Source: Paludibacteraceae bacterium (GTDB lineage Bacteria > Bacteroidota > Bacteroidia > Bacteroidales > Paludibacteraceae). From it: DNA of 34,116 nt. The DNA lies in the NCBI GenBank assembly GCA_024401565.1, contig JAKSKU010000024.1, forward strand, positions 1 to 34,116. The letters run 5' to 3'. Below are positions 1 through 7,705 of this stretch, one piece after another. The notes below the pieces were generated by a model that was given only the letters and a program-made list of their open reading frames with translations, did no database searches and was not told the origin of the DNA. The translations under genes were made by a program, and so were the position numbers. The stretch's first letter is position 1. The number at the start of each line of letters is the position of its first letter.

Positions 1-61
1 GGAATCGAACCCGGATCTAAAGTTTAGGAAACTCGTATTCTATCCGTTGAACTACGAAGCC
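1..61 (-). tRNA. tRNA-Arg (CCU), 3' end cut by window edge
   Basis: Read on the minus strand from position 61, the sequence folds as acceptor 5' strand GGCTTCG, D arm GTTC/GAAT, anticodon loop TTCCTAA with anticodon CCT, variable region and a T arm whose 5' stem and GGTTCGATTCC core are visible. The 3' half of the T stem and the acceptor 3' strand lie outside the window. The CCU anticodon decodes the AGG arginine codon. Confidence 0.9.
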
Positions 62-127
62 ATCGCCGAATTTAGCAACGCAAAGATAATCTTTTTTTAT
101 GAATTTCAAATAAAATATTCAAAGCAA

Positions 128-1042
128 TCATTTCTTTCCTCTCGACTTGTTGACGAGCAGCACTCCAGAAACAACCGCGATGCATGAGAACACTTTCATT
201 GGCGAGAGTGTGTCCATACCAAGATAGATGCCAAGAGACGTCGCTACGATAGGCTGCATGTACGAGTAGAGGCTCACCAACGTCGGACGCAAGTTTTTCT
301 GACCGACAGGAATCAGAAAATAAGCGATGAATGTGGCGAAAAGCACAAGGTAGCCCAATTCAAGCAAACATATTGTCGGCACAGACGCGAAATCTACAGA
401 CAACAAATCAGGTGCAGAAAACGGAGCCGACATAGCAAACGAAAAGAGAAATATCCATTTCATGAAAGTCACGACTGAATACTTCTGAATCACCGGGCGG
501 AAGATTCCAAGGTACGACGCGAACAAAACACTGTTGAGCAAAATAAGCATGATTCCGAACGGAGTTGTCGTACGGGCAGTGTCTGCAGTGGCTATACTAC
601 TGTTATAGATCAACAGAATGACGCCAGCCAAACTGATCGCGACACCCAACGCTTTCTTTTGAGTGATCGGCTCCTTCAAGGCCACCGCCGCAAAAAGCAT
701 GGTGAACACAGGGCCCAACGAAGCGATGATGGAGCAGTCGAACGGAGTCGTATAATTAATGCCGACAAGAAAAGTAAGCTGGGTGCCATAGTAACCAAGC
801 AGGCTAGCCAACAGAATCTTAACAAGGTCGCGTTTATCCACCGTCTCCTTAGGAGAGAATACGGACAGAATCCAAAACAACAATCCAGCCCCAACGGAAC
901 GCAAAGTGAAAAGGGAAAGCGGTGTGAAAATATGTGAATTCGTCAAATCCTTCGTCAACACAATATTGAAGCCAAAAATCAAATATGCTCCGCACGCCGC
1001 GAAATGGCCCGCAACCAAGCTTTTTCTATTACCGTCTTCCAT
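128..1042 (-). CDS. DMT-superfamily (EamA/RhaT-type) transporter
   Basis: About ten hydrophobic segments in two repeated halves, the size (about 300 aa) and the conserved second-half end (repeat of a glycine-rich helix plus VSLYSYMQPIVA) fit the drug/metabolite transporter superfamily, usually inner-membrane exporters of small metabolites. The substrate cannot be read from sequence. An in-frame ATG exists at 1072, but a TAATTTTG -7 element lies at 1070-1077 on this strand, so transcription should begin near 1063; the start MEDGNRKS at 1042 is therefore preferred (1054 is possible). It is divergent from cdsA and followed downstream by a tRNA gene in the same orientation. Family call is strong, specificity unknown. 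Confidence 0.85.
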   Translation of the reverse strand: MEDGNRKSLVAGHFAACGAYLIFGFNIVLTKDLTNSHIFTPLSLFTLRSVGAGLLFWILSVFSPKETVDKRDLVKILLASLLGYYGTQLTFLVGINYTTPFDCSIIASLGPVFTMLFAAVALKEPITQKKALGVAISLAGVILLIYNSSIATADTARTTTPFGIMLILLNSVLFASYLGIFRPVIQKYSVVTFMKWIFLFSFAMSAPFSAPDLLSVDFASVPTICLLELGYLVLFATFIAYFLIPVGQKNLRPTLVSLYSYMQPIVATSLGIYLGMDTLSPMKVFSCIAVVSGVLLVNKSRGKK

Positions 1043-1069
1043 CAGAAAAGTCATTAAATAAACAAAATG

Positions 1070-1077
1070 CAAAATTA
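1070..1077 (-). promoter_or_regulatory. -7 element (TAATTTTG) of the DMT transporter gene
   Basis: Matches the Bacteroidetes TAnnTTTG consensus on the minus strand. No clear -33 TTTG is visible at the right distance. Its position excludes translation from the ATG at 1072. Confidence 0.55.
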
Positions 1078-1124
1078 CTATTTTTCCAGCATTTTGCTAA
1101 AAAGAGTGAAAAAAGCGCACAATA

Positions 1125-1156
1125 TTTGTATATAAAGCCTTCTCGTACTATATTTG
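1125..1156 (+). promoter_or_regulatory. Bacteroidetes sigma-ABfr-type promoter of cdsA
   Basis: TTTG at 1125-1128 and TATATTTG at 1149-1156 are separated by 20 nt, an exact match to the -33/-7 consensus of Bacteroidetes primary sigma factors. Transcription would start near 1163, leaving a 28-nt leader before the TTG start at 1191. Confidence 0.75.
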
Positions 1157-1190
1157 CTCTAATTTGTAAACTTAAAAACTTCCAAATACT

Positions 1191-2057
1191 TTGAAAAACT
1201 TAGTTATAAGGGCATTAACTGGTGCTGTACTCCTAGGAGTGATGATCACAGCCATTATGATGCCGCCATACATATTCGGTATCGTATTTTTTGCATTGAC
1301 AATGCTTTGCCTATATGAATTTTACAATTTGTGCTACAGAGTCGAGCAAGCAAAACCTATTTCACGTTGGGCAATGTGCGGAGGAGGAATGTTGTTCCTT
1401 TCAGTCTATTTGTCCCAGTATTACCAAATACCATACTTAGTGCCATTGATCTATGTGCCGTTCTTCACAGGAACATTCGTTGTGGAGCTTTTCCGCAACA
1501 ACGGATCTCCTATTCTTAATGTTGCGATGTCATTGCTAGGACATATATATGTGGCGCTTCCATTCTCATGCATGTGTATGATTGAGAGTATGGGTGCGGA
1601 CGGCAGTGCTCCGGGAGCAAACTGGCAGGGTAGCCTGTTAGTTTTGGCTTTCTTCATCGCGATATGGGTTTCAGACACAGGAGCCTATTTGTCAGGGCGT
1701 GCTTTCGGACGCCACAAGCTTTATGAGAGAGTCTCTCCTAAAAAATCGTGGGAAGGATTCATCGGCGGCTTCATTCTGGCAACAGCATCAGGTTACTGTT
1801 TTGGCAAGTTCTGCCCTAACCTTCCGGCAATCAACGGACACGAGTTGTGTGAATGGCAATGGGCAGTATTCTTTGCCTTCATGTGTGTGCTTGGAACATT
1901 GGGTGATTTGGTGGAGAGCCTATTCAAACGCTACTTCAAAGTGAAGGATTCAAGCAATATGTTGCCAGGACACGGAGGCTTCTTAGACCGATTCGACAGT
2001 GCCATTATTGCAGCTCCGTTCGCATATGTCATCCTGCTCTTTTTTTTCACAAAGTAG
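1191..2057 (+). CDS. cdsA: Phosphatidate cytidylyltransferase
   Basis: CdsA makes CDP-diacylglycerol from phosphatidic acid and CTP at the inner membrane, the branch point of phospholipid synthesis. The 288-aa product has about eight membrane segments and ends with the family signature: SPKKSWEGFIGG in the middle, then SLFKRYFKVKDSSN followed by the LPGHGGFLDRFDS motif with the metal-binding aspartates. The start is TTG at 1191, the only sensible one given the promoter at 1125-1156 and the MKNL N-terminus. It is separated from psd and pssA, the next enzymes of the pathway, by three polysaccharide export genes. Identification is secure. Confidence 0.96.
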   Translation: MKNLVIRALTGAVLLGVMITAIMMPPYIFGIVFFALTMLCLYEFYNLCYRVEQAKPISRWAMCGGGMLFLSVYLSQYYQIPYLVPLIYVPFFTGTFVVELFRNNGSPILNVAMSLLGHIYVALPFSCMCMIESMGADGSAPGANWQGSLLVLAFFIAIWVSDTGAYLSGRAFGRHKLYERVSPKKSWEGFIGGFILATASGYCFGKFCPNLPAINGHELCEWQWAVFFAFMCVLGTLGDLVESLFKRYFKVKDSSNMLPGHGGFLDRFDSAIIAAPFAYVILLFFFTK

Positions 2058-2078
2058 CATAATATTCGAGAAATTATA

Positions 2079-2086
2079 TAATTTTG
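2079..2086 (+). promoter_or_regulatory. -7 element (TAATTTTG) upstream of the export genes
   Basis: TAnnTTTG match about 85 nt upstream of the GTG start at 2171. No good -33 TTTG is present. It suggests that the polysaccharide export genes have their own promoter with a rather long leader rather than relying only on cdsA read-through. Confidence 0.5.
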
Positions 2087-2170
2087 CAAAAATTGCATGT
2101 TAATTAACGGGGAATCTACGTTACATTTAATCGCAACTACCTAATTTAAGGATTATTAAAAATTATTGAC

Positions 2171-2968
2171 GTGAAAAGAACATTTAAATTTTTGTTGATT
2201 GCAATTTGTGCAATACTGTTGTCTTCTTGTAAGACTCAAGAGAAGATTCTGTATTTCCAGGACGTACAGTTAAACAAGAACGAACCAGTTGTTGGCTCAC
2301 GCGACATACGTTTGCAACCGAAAGACCAGATTTCTATTATCGTCAATAGTAAGGATCCTCAGTTGGCAGCATTGTTCAATCTTGCCACATCAAGCAATCA
2401 AGTAGGCATGGGCGGTGGTGGCTCTGGAGCCTCTTCTTCAAAAATCTCCGGATATACAATCGACGACAAGGGTGAGATCGACTTCCCTGTACTTGGAAAG
2501 ATCAAAATCACAGGAATGACAAAGAGTGAGGTGGCAGAGCACGTCAAGACATCTTTGATAGAAGCAAACTTGATCAATGACCCAGTTGTCACAGTTGAGT
2601 TCATGAACCTATATTTCTCAGCATTGGGAGAGGTCAACAGTCCAGGTAAATACATGATATCAAAGGACCAGATCACATTGCTTGAGGCACTAAGTATGGC
2701 TGGAGACTTGTCGATCTACGGTATTAGAGATGGAATCTATGTCATCAGAGAAGAGAACGGACAACGTATCACATACAAAACTGACATTCGTTCAAAGAAT
2801 CTATTCGCGTCTCCTGCGTATTTTTTGAAGCAGAATGATGTGATATATGTTGAGCCAAACAAGACAAAGACAAAGAACTCTCGTGTTGGTAGCGCAACAG
2901 GACTAGTGTTCAGCTGTATCGGTGTGTTCTTCACTGTCTTGAACCTTGTTCTCAACCTTACAAGATAA
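2171..2968 (+). CDS. Wza-like polysaccharide export lipoprotein
   Basis: Outer-membrane polysaccharide secretin component that would conduct capsule or exopolysaccharide chains to the surface. The 265-aa product starts with a lipoprotein signal whose lipobox is LLSSC (Cys20), then the polysaccharide export domain (KDQISIIVNSKDPQL, about residues 55-130) and an SLBB-like domain (GEVNSPGKYMI, about 160-225). A hydrophobic C-terminal segment, roughly 240-262, resembles the membrane-spanning helix of Wza. Starts with GTG at 2171. It lies 30 nt upstream of a Wzc-like kinase, the usual partner. Several outer-membrane export families share this layout, so I do not name it wza outright. Confidence 0.9.
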   Translation: MKRTFKFLLIAICAILLSSCKTQEKILYFQDVQLNKNEPVVGSRDIRLQPKDQISIIVNSKDPQLAALFNLATSSNQVGMGGGGSGASSSKISGYTIDDKGEIDFPVLGKIKITGMTKSEVAEHVKTSLIEANLINDPVVTVEFMNLYFSALGEVNSPGKYMISKDQITLLEALSMAGDLSIYGIRDGIYVIREENGQRITYKTDIRSKNLFASPAYFLKQNDVIYVEPNKTKTKNSRVGSATGLVFSCIGVFFTVLNLVLNLTR

Positions 2969-2998
2969 TTTTATAAAGGATAGCATAAAAGATTAGAG

Positions 2999-5365
2999 AT
3001 GTCACAACAATCTCAGAATAGAAATATACAAAACAACCAAGAGGAGGAGGAAATCAACATTTCCGACCTCCTTCAGTTGTGTCTATACAATTGGAAATGG
3101 TTCGTATTGTCAATCGGACTATGTATGTCTGTTGCCATACTTTACCTGATGTCAACATCTCCAATTTATACGCGTACAGCAACATTGCTAATTCTATCCG
3201 ACAAAAAAGGAAAATCAGCAACAAGCATGACTAACGAATTCCAAGATTTGGGATTATTCACCAACACCACAAATATCAACAATGAACTTTTGACATTGAA
3301 ATCGCCATCGTTGATGACACAGGTGGTTAACAACCTTGACTTGGCAAACAAATACGTGGTCAAAGATGGTCTCAAGAAGACCAATCTATACAAGGTGTCT
3401 CCTGTCAAAGTCGTATTGCCAGACCTTGACAATGTAACTGACAACATCTCGTTCAAGATCAATGTTAGCAAGAACAACAGAACAGTGTCACTTTCAGATT
3501 TCAAACTAAATGCAGATGAATCTGAAAAGACAATAACAGGAGATCTCAACGACACATTAGCAACCCCAATAGGCAGAGTTATTGTAAACGAGACAACATA
3601 TTTGTGTGACGATGCCGAAATATACTACAGCCACAGCAGATTGAAATCAGTCACAGACGGATACTGCAACAGCCTGACAATCAGTTTGGCAGACAAAAAC
3701 TCAGACGTTTTAAACCTATCTATCAACGATCCGTCTCCAGCAAGAGCAGAAGACATTCTAAACTCATTGATCTTTAACTATAATGAGAATTGGATTCAGG
3801 ATCGCAACGAATTGGCGACAAAAACATCTACGTTTATCACAGAACGTCTTCAAATGATTCTTCAGGACTTGACAGGAATCGACAAGAACATTGCAACATT
3901 TAAGGGAGAGAACCTTTTGCCAGACATCAAAGCTGTATCTCAAATCTATTTGGAGCAGAATTCAGAAAGTGTGAAGCAATTGCTATCCCTAAACGGACAG
4001 TTGATGACATTAAAGTATATCAATGACGTTCTAAGCAGCAAAACATTTGAGGAGCCTCTTCCATCTTCTTCCGCTCTATCTAACGGAAGCATACAGCAGC
4101 AGGTAATCAAATACAACGAGAAGTTGCTGGAAAGAAACCGTTTGATTTCAAACAGCAGTTCCAACAACCCACTGGTCAATGAATCGACAGAGACTTTGAA
4201 AGAGATGCAAAAAATCATCCTTCAGAGTGTGAAAAGTGAGATTACTGCTCTTACTATGCAGATAGAGCAGATAAAGCAGCAGGAATCTAACACTATAAGC
4301 AAATTGGCCCGCAACCCTAACCAGGCCAAATATCTGTTGTCGGAGGAACGTCAGCAGAAAGTCATGGAAGGTTTGTATTTGTTCCTACTTCAGAAACGTG
4401 AAGAGAACGAGCTTTCAAAAGCATACGACGCATACAAGTCGAAGATAATCACAGAGCCTCGAGGAGCTGACGCACCAATATCTCCACGCAGACCTATCAT
4501 TCTATTGGCCGCATTTGTAATCGGTTTGGCTATTCCGGCTGCCATCTTCTACATCTTGGAAAGCATGAACACTAAAGTTCGTACTAGAAAAGATCTAGAA
4601 TCTATGATAGTCCCTTTTTCTGGAGAGATTCCTATGCAACCTACAGGTGACACAGGCAAACTTGCCGTTCAACAAGACAACAGAAATCTTATCAACGAGT
4701 CATTCCGTGTGCTTCGTTCAAACACAGACTTCATTCTTGGAAACGACAATAAAAAGGTTGTGATGATAACATCACTCAACCAAGGTAGCGGAAAGAGCTT
4801 TATCTCTGCCAACCTTGCCGCATGCGCAGCTCTCCGCGACAAAAAGGTCATTGTATTGGATTTAGACTTGCGTAGAGGAACATTGTCAAAGATTGTAGAC
4901 TCTCCTAAACTAGGTTTGTCAGACTATTTCAATGGCAAGGTGAAGAATTGGAGAGACGTGGTAGCCACAACAGAGGAGAACCACAACCTACACGTTCTCC
5001 CTACCGGCACAATGCCACCAAACCCAACTGAGCTTTTGCTTAACAAGAACTACTTGTCAGACATGATGACAGAATTACGCAATGAATACGACTATATATT
5101 CGTAGACTGTCCTCCTGTTGACGTGGTAGCAGACGCAGGCATTGCGGCGAAATATGCGGATATGACAATATTCGTTTTGAGAGCTGGTTTGATGGAGAAA
5201 AGTCATCTTCATATTGTTGACGAGTTCTATAATGAAAAGAAATATCCTATGATGTGTGTCGTTCTTAACGGAACCAACACAGACAATTATAAATACGGGT
5301 ATGGTTACGGCTATAGCTATGGTTACGGTTATGGCTATGGAAAAAAAGAAAACTCATACTATTAA
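2999..5365 (+). CDS. Wzc-like chain-length determinant / BY-type tyrosine kinase
   Basis: Inner-membrane co-polymerase and autophosphorylating tyrosine kinase that controls polysaccharide length and export. The 788-aa product has a first TM near residues 34-56, a long coiled-coil periplasmic Wzz/GumC region, a second TM near 502-526, then a cytoplasmic kinase: Walker A QGSGKS (Lys599), Walker A' VIVLDLDLRRG and Walker B YIFVDCPP. The C-terminus is an unusually regular tyrosine/glycine tail (five GYGY-type units, about 12 tyrosines), the substrate for autophosphorylation. The TAA stop overlaps the ATG of the phosphatase gene by one base (TAATG), so translation is probably coupled. Confidence 0.94.
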   Translation: MSQQSQNRNIQNNQEEEEINISDLLQLCLYNWKWFVLSIGLCMSVAILYLMSTSPIYTRTATLLILSDKKGKSATSMTNEFQDLGLFTNTTNINNELLTLKSPSLMTQVVNNLDLANKYVVKDGLKKTNLYKVSPVKVVLPDLDNVTDNISFKINVSKNNRTVSLSDFKLNADESEKTITGDLNDTLATPIGRVIVNETTYLCDDAEIYYSHSRLKSVTDGYCNSLTISLADKNSDVLNLSINDPSPARAEDILNSLIFNYNENWIQDRNELATKTSTFITERLQMILQDLTGIDKNIATFKGENLLPDIKAVSQIYLEQNSESVKQLLSLNGQLMTLKYINDVLSSKTFEEPLPSSSALSNGSIQQQVIKYNEKLLERNRLISNSSSNNPLVNESTETLKEMQKIILQSVKSEITALTMQIEQIKQQESNTISKLARNPNQAKYLLSEERQQKVMEGLYLFLLQKREENELSKAYDAYKSKIITEPRGADAPISPRRPIILLAAFVIGLAIPAAIFYILESMNTKVRTRKDLESMIVPFSGEIPMQPTGDTGKLAVQQDNRNLINESFRVLRSNTDFILGNDNKKVVMITSLNQGSGKSFISANLAACAALRDKKVIVLDLDLRRGTLSKIVDSPKLGLSDYFNGKVKNWRDVVATTEENHNLHVLPTGTMPPNPTELLLNKNYLSDMMTELRNEYDYIFVDCPPVDVVADAGIAAKYADMTIFVLRAGLMEKSHLHIVDEFYNEKKYPMMCVVLNGTNTDNYKYGYGYGYSYGYGYGYGKKENSYY

Positions 5366-6078
5366 TGGGAATATTTAGCATTTTTAATTCAAAAAAAGAA
5401 TTAAAGAAATCCGGCATATTGGATGGTTTTACAGACAATCACATCCACCTTTTGCCAGGCGTCGACGACGGAATTCAATCTATAGATGATTCTTTGGAGT
5501 TGCTCGGCATTATGGAGGCAGCGGGAGTAAAAGAAATCTGGTGTACTCCGCACATAATGGAGGACATTCCAAACCAAACAGATTTCTTAAAAATGCATTT
5601 TGAGAAATTAAAATCACTATACTCAGGAAACATAAAACTCAACTTAGCCGCGGAATACATGATTGACAGCCTTTTTCTTGAAAGATTGGAAAAAGACGAT
5701 CTATTGATACACACCAACAACCATGTGCTTGTAGAATCATCAACAGTGTCCGCTCCATACGGGTTCAAAGGAACATTAAAAGACCTTATGAAGAAGGGGC
5801 ATTTTGCTCTTCTTGCGCACCCTGAAAGATACATTTTCCTTAAAATGAAGGATTATGAGGAACTTAAAGCAATGAAAGTGAGATTCCAGCTCAACATCAC
5901 TTCGCTATTAGGTTTGTATGGACAACAAGTAAAAGAAAAAGCAGAAAAACTTCTTGAGGCAGGCTATTATGAAGCTGTCGGCACAGACACCCACAAGGTA
6001 AAAAGATGGCTTCAGATGGAAGAGCAAAAGCTAAACAAGAAAATAATTAAGCAGGTCCGTGAAATCCCAGGATTGTAA
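5365..6078 (+). CDS. PHP-family tyrosine-protein phosphatase (CpsB/YwqE type)
   Basis: Manganese-dependent phosphatase that would remove phosphate from the tyrosine tail of the neighbouring Wzc-like kinase, completing the phosphorylation cycle. The 237-aa protein carries the PHP metal motifs in order: DNHIHLLPGVDDG (His26, His28, Asp34), WCTPHIMED (His63), the AAEYM glutamate, LLAHPERY and GTDTHKVKR. Unlike eukaryote-type low-molecular-weight phosphatases (Wzb), this family uses a metal centre. Its start codon overlaps the kinase stop. No signal peptide, so cytoplasmic. Identification by motif is secure. Confidence 0.93.
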   Translation: MGIFSIFNSKKELKKSGILDGFTDNHIHLLPGVDDGIQSIDDSLELLGIMEAAGVKEIWCTPHIMEDIPNQTDFLKMHFEKLKSLYSGNIKLNLAAEYMIDSLFLERLEKDDLLIHTNNHVLVESSTVSAPYGFKGTLKDLMKKGHFALLAHPERYIFLKMKDYEELKAMKVRFQLNITSLLGLYGQQVKEKAEKLLEAGYYEAVGTDTHKVKRWLQMEEQKLNKKIIKQVREIPGL

Positions 6079-6100
6079 TTTTCCAATGAAAAGTAGGGAT

Positions 6101-6124
6101 ATTTAGTTTTTTTGACTAAATTTG
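6101..6124 (+). promoter_or_regulatory. -7 element and overlapping dyad before psd
   Basis: TAAATTTG at 6117-6124 matches TAnnTTTG. It overlaps the right arm of a 7-bp inverted repeat, ATTTAGT (6101-6107) and ACTAAAT (6115-6121). The gene starts 30 nt downstream. A separate promoter for psd-pssA is likely; operator function of the dyad is only a possibility. Confidence 0.5.
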
Positions 6125-6153
6125 CGAGCCATAATTAATAGACAATAAAAAGA

Positions 6154-6813
6154 ATGACTATACACAAAGAAGGAAAAGGAATGCTATTGACGCTACTAGT
6201 AATGATAGCGTTGGTAATAACTGCATCATATGTTTATTTTGGAACAAATGCTGCTTCTATCGCTATTTCCTGTCTCAGCATAGGCGTATTCTTATTCTTC
6301 TTGAATTTTTTTAGAAATCCCAATCGCGTATTTGAGGGTTTTGAAGACGGCATGATCATTGCTCCGGCAGACGGAACTGTTGTGATTGCGGAACCTGCAG
6401 AAGAGCCTTTCTTTTTTAAGGACAAAAGAATTCAAGTGTCAATTTTCATGTCGGTGCTTAACGTGCATGCCAATTGGTATCCAACAAGAGGCAAGGTGGT
6501 TTATTACACTCACAATGACGGCAGATTCATGGCCGCCAACCTTCCTAAATCAAGTACAGAAAACGAACGATCAACAATAGTCATTGAGCTTGAAAACAAG
6601 ACTCAAGTTTTATTAAGACAAGTGGCGGGTGCGCTTGCTCGCCGTATTGTAACTTATTCACGTGAGGGAGATACGTGTGATGAAAACCAGCAGCTTGGTT
6701 TCATCAAATTTGGTTCACGTGTTGACCTTTACTTGCCGATGGACAGCGAAATTCTAGTCAAAGTCGGAGACAAGACTACTGGAAACCAGACTGTCATCGC
6801 AAGAGTAAAATAG
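6154..6813 (+). CDS. psd: Phosphatidylserine decarboxylase proenzyme
   Basis: Converts phosphatidylserine to phosphatidylethanolamine. The 219-aa proenzyme has two N-terminal hydrophobic segments (about 10-50), the APADG motif (70-74), the VLNVHANWYP active-site region (101-110) and the self-cleavage motif KFGSRVD, where cleavage between Gly187 and Ser188 would create the pyruvoyl cofactor and split off a short alpha chain. This is the short form of the family (around 220 aa) rather than the long E. coli form with LGST. The gene is 8 nt upstream of pssA, which supplies its substrate. Confidence 0.95.
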   Translation: MTIHKEGKGMLLTLLVMIALVITASYVYFGTNAASIAISCLSIGVFLFFLNFFRNPNRVFEGFEDGMIIAPADGTVVIAEPAEEPFFFKDKRIQVSIFMSVLNVHANWYPTRGKVVYYTHNDGRFMAANLPKSSTENERSTIVIELENKTQVLLRQVAGALARRIVTYSREGDTCDENQQLGFIKFGSRVDLYLPMDSEILVKVGDKTTGNQTVIARVK

Positions 6814-6821
6814 CGAGATTT

Positions 6822-7559
6822 ATGAATAAAATAATCAAAAGCATTCCAAACGGACTGACTTGCACAAGCCTTTTCTTCGGCTGTTTGTCTGTGCTCTGTT
6901 CAATAGAAGGAAATTTCCTTTTTGCAATGATTTGCATATTGATCGGATCAGTGTTTGATTTCAGCGACGGATTTGCCGCAAGAGCATTGCACGCATCGTC
7001 ACCAATCGGTAAAGAACTAGATTCACTTGCCGACCAAGTCAGCTTCGGTGTAGCTCCTGGTTTTGCGATGTTCTACTGGATGAAGGGTCACGCTAACTGT
7101 ACATGCTGCGAATACTTGCCATACATCGCATTCATGATCACTGCTTTCTCAGCCTTGAGACTGGCAAAATTCAACGTTGACGAAAGACAGACAACAAGTT
7201 TCATAGGTTTGGCTACTCCAGCTAACGCAATGTTCCTATCGTCACTTATAGCTACAGCTGACATGCTTTTGAAAGACGGCACAAACAATTGGTTCACAGA
7301 TTTCTGCTGCAATCCTATTGTGATGACTGTGATAACAATCGTAACGTCACTCCTATTGGTTTCGGAAATCCCAATGTTCTCGCTAAAGATCAAACATTGG
7401 GGTTGGAAAGAAAACGAAAGAAAATTCATACTTGTAGGTTTTGGCATCATCGCAATAGCCGTGTCAAGCGTTATGGGCCTTCCATTTGCTGCAGTGTTCG
7501 CGATAATCCTTTTCTACATCGCGATGTGTTTTGTAGACTACTTCTTTTTGAATAAATAA
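6822..7559 (+). CDS. pssA: CDP-diacylglycerol-serine O-phosphatidyltransferase
   Basis: Makes phosphatidylserine from CDP-diacylglycerol and serine. The CDP-alcohol phosphatidyltransferase motif DGx2ARx8Gx3Dx3D is complete: Asp49-Gly50, Ala53-Arg54, Gly63, Asp67 and Asp71. The 245-aa product has about seven or eight membrane segments, as expected for the integral-membrane (type II) enzyme. It is co-transcribed with psd and followed by a strong terminator. Confidence 0.95.
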   Translation: MNKIIKSIPNGLTCTSLFFGCLSVLCSIEGNFLFAMICILIGSVFDFSDGFAARALHASSPIGKELDSLADQVSFGVAPGFAMFYWMKGHANCTCCEYLPYIAFMITAFSALRLAKFNVDERQTTSFIGLATPANAMFLSSLIATADMLLKDGTNNWFTDFCCNPIVMTVITIVTSLLLVSEIPMFSLKIKHWGWKENERKFILVGFGIIAIAVSSVMGLPFAAVFAIILFYIAMCFVDYFFLNK

Positions 7560-7575
7560 AGGAATTTATAGCCAT

Positions 7576-7612
7576 AAAAGACGGAGATGGATACCCATCC
7601 CCGTCTTTTTTA
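7576..7612 (+). terminator. Intrinsic terminator after psd-pssA
   Basis: AAAGACGG and GATGG pair with CCATC and CCGTCTTT around a short loop, followed by a run of T (TCTTTTTTAT). It closes the phospholipid operon and separates it from the vWA/tubulin operon. Confidence 0.9.
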
Positions 7613-7644
7613 TATTACCACACTAAAATATTTCACACTACTTC

Positions 7645-7690
7645 TTTGCTTTTATCATCAAAAAACATTAATATTGTAAACTATGTTTAC
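7645..7690 (+). promoter_or_regulatory. Promoter and dyad of the vWA/tubulin-like operon
   Basis: TTTG (7645-7648) and TAATATTG (7669-7676, one mismatch to TAnnTTTG) are 20 nt apart. A 6-bp palindrome GTAAAC-TAT-GTTTAC (7676-7690) overlaps the end of the -7 element and the expected transcription start near 7683. That is where a repressor would compete with RNA polymerase, though it could also be a small leader hairpin. Confidence 0.6.
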
Positions 7691-7705
7691 TACAATTAAG
7701 ACGCA

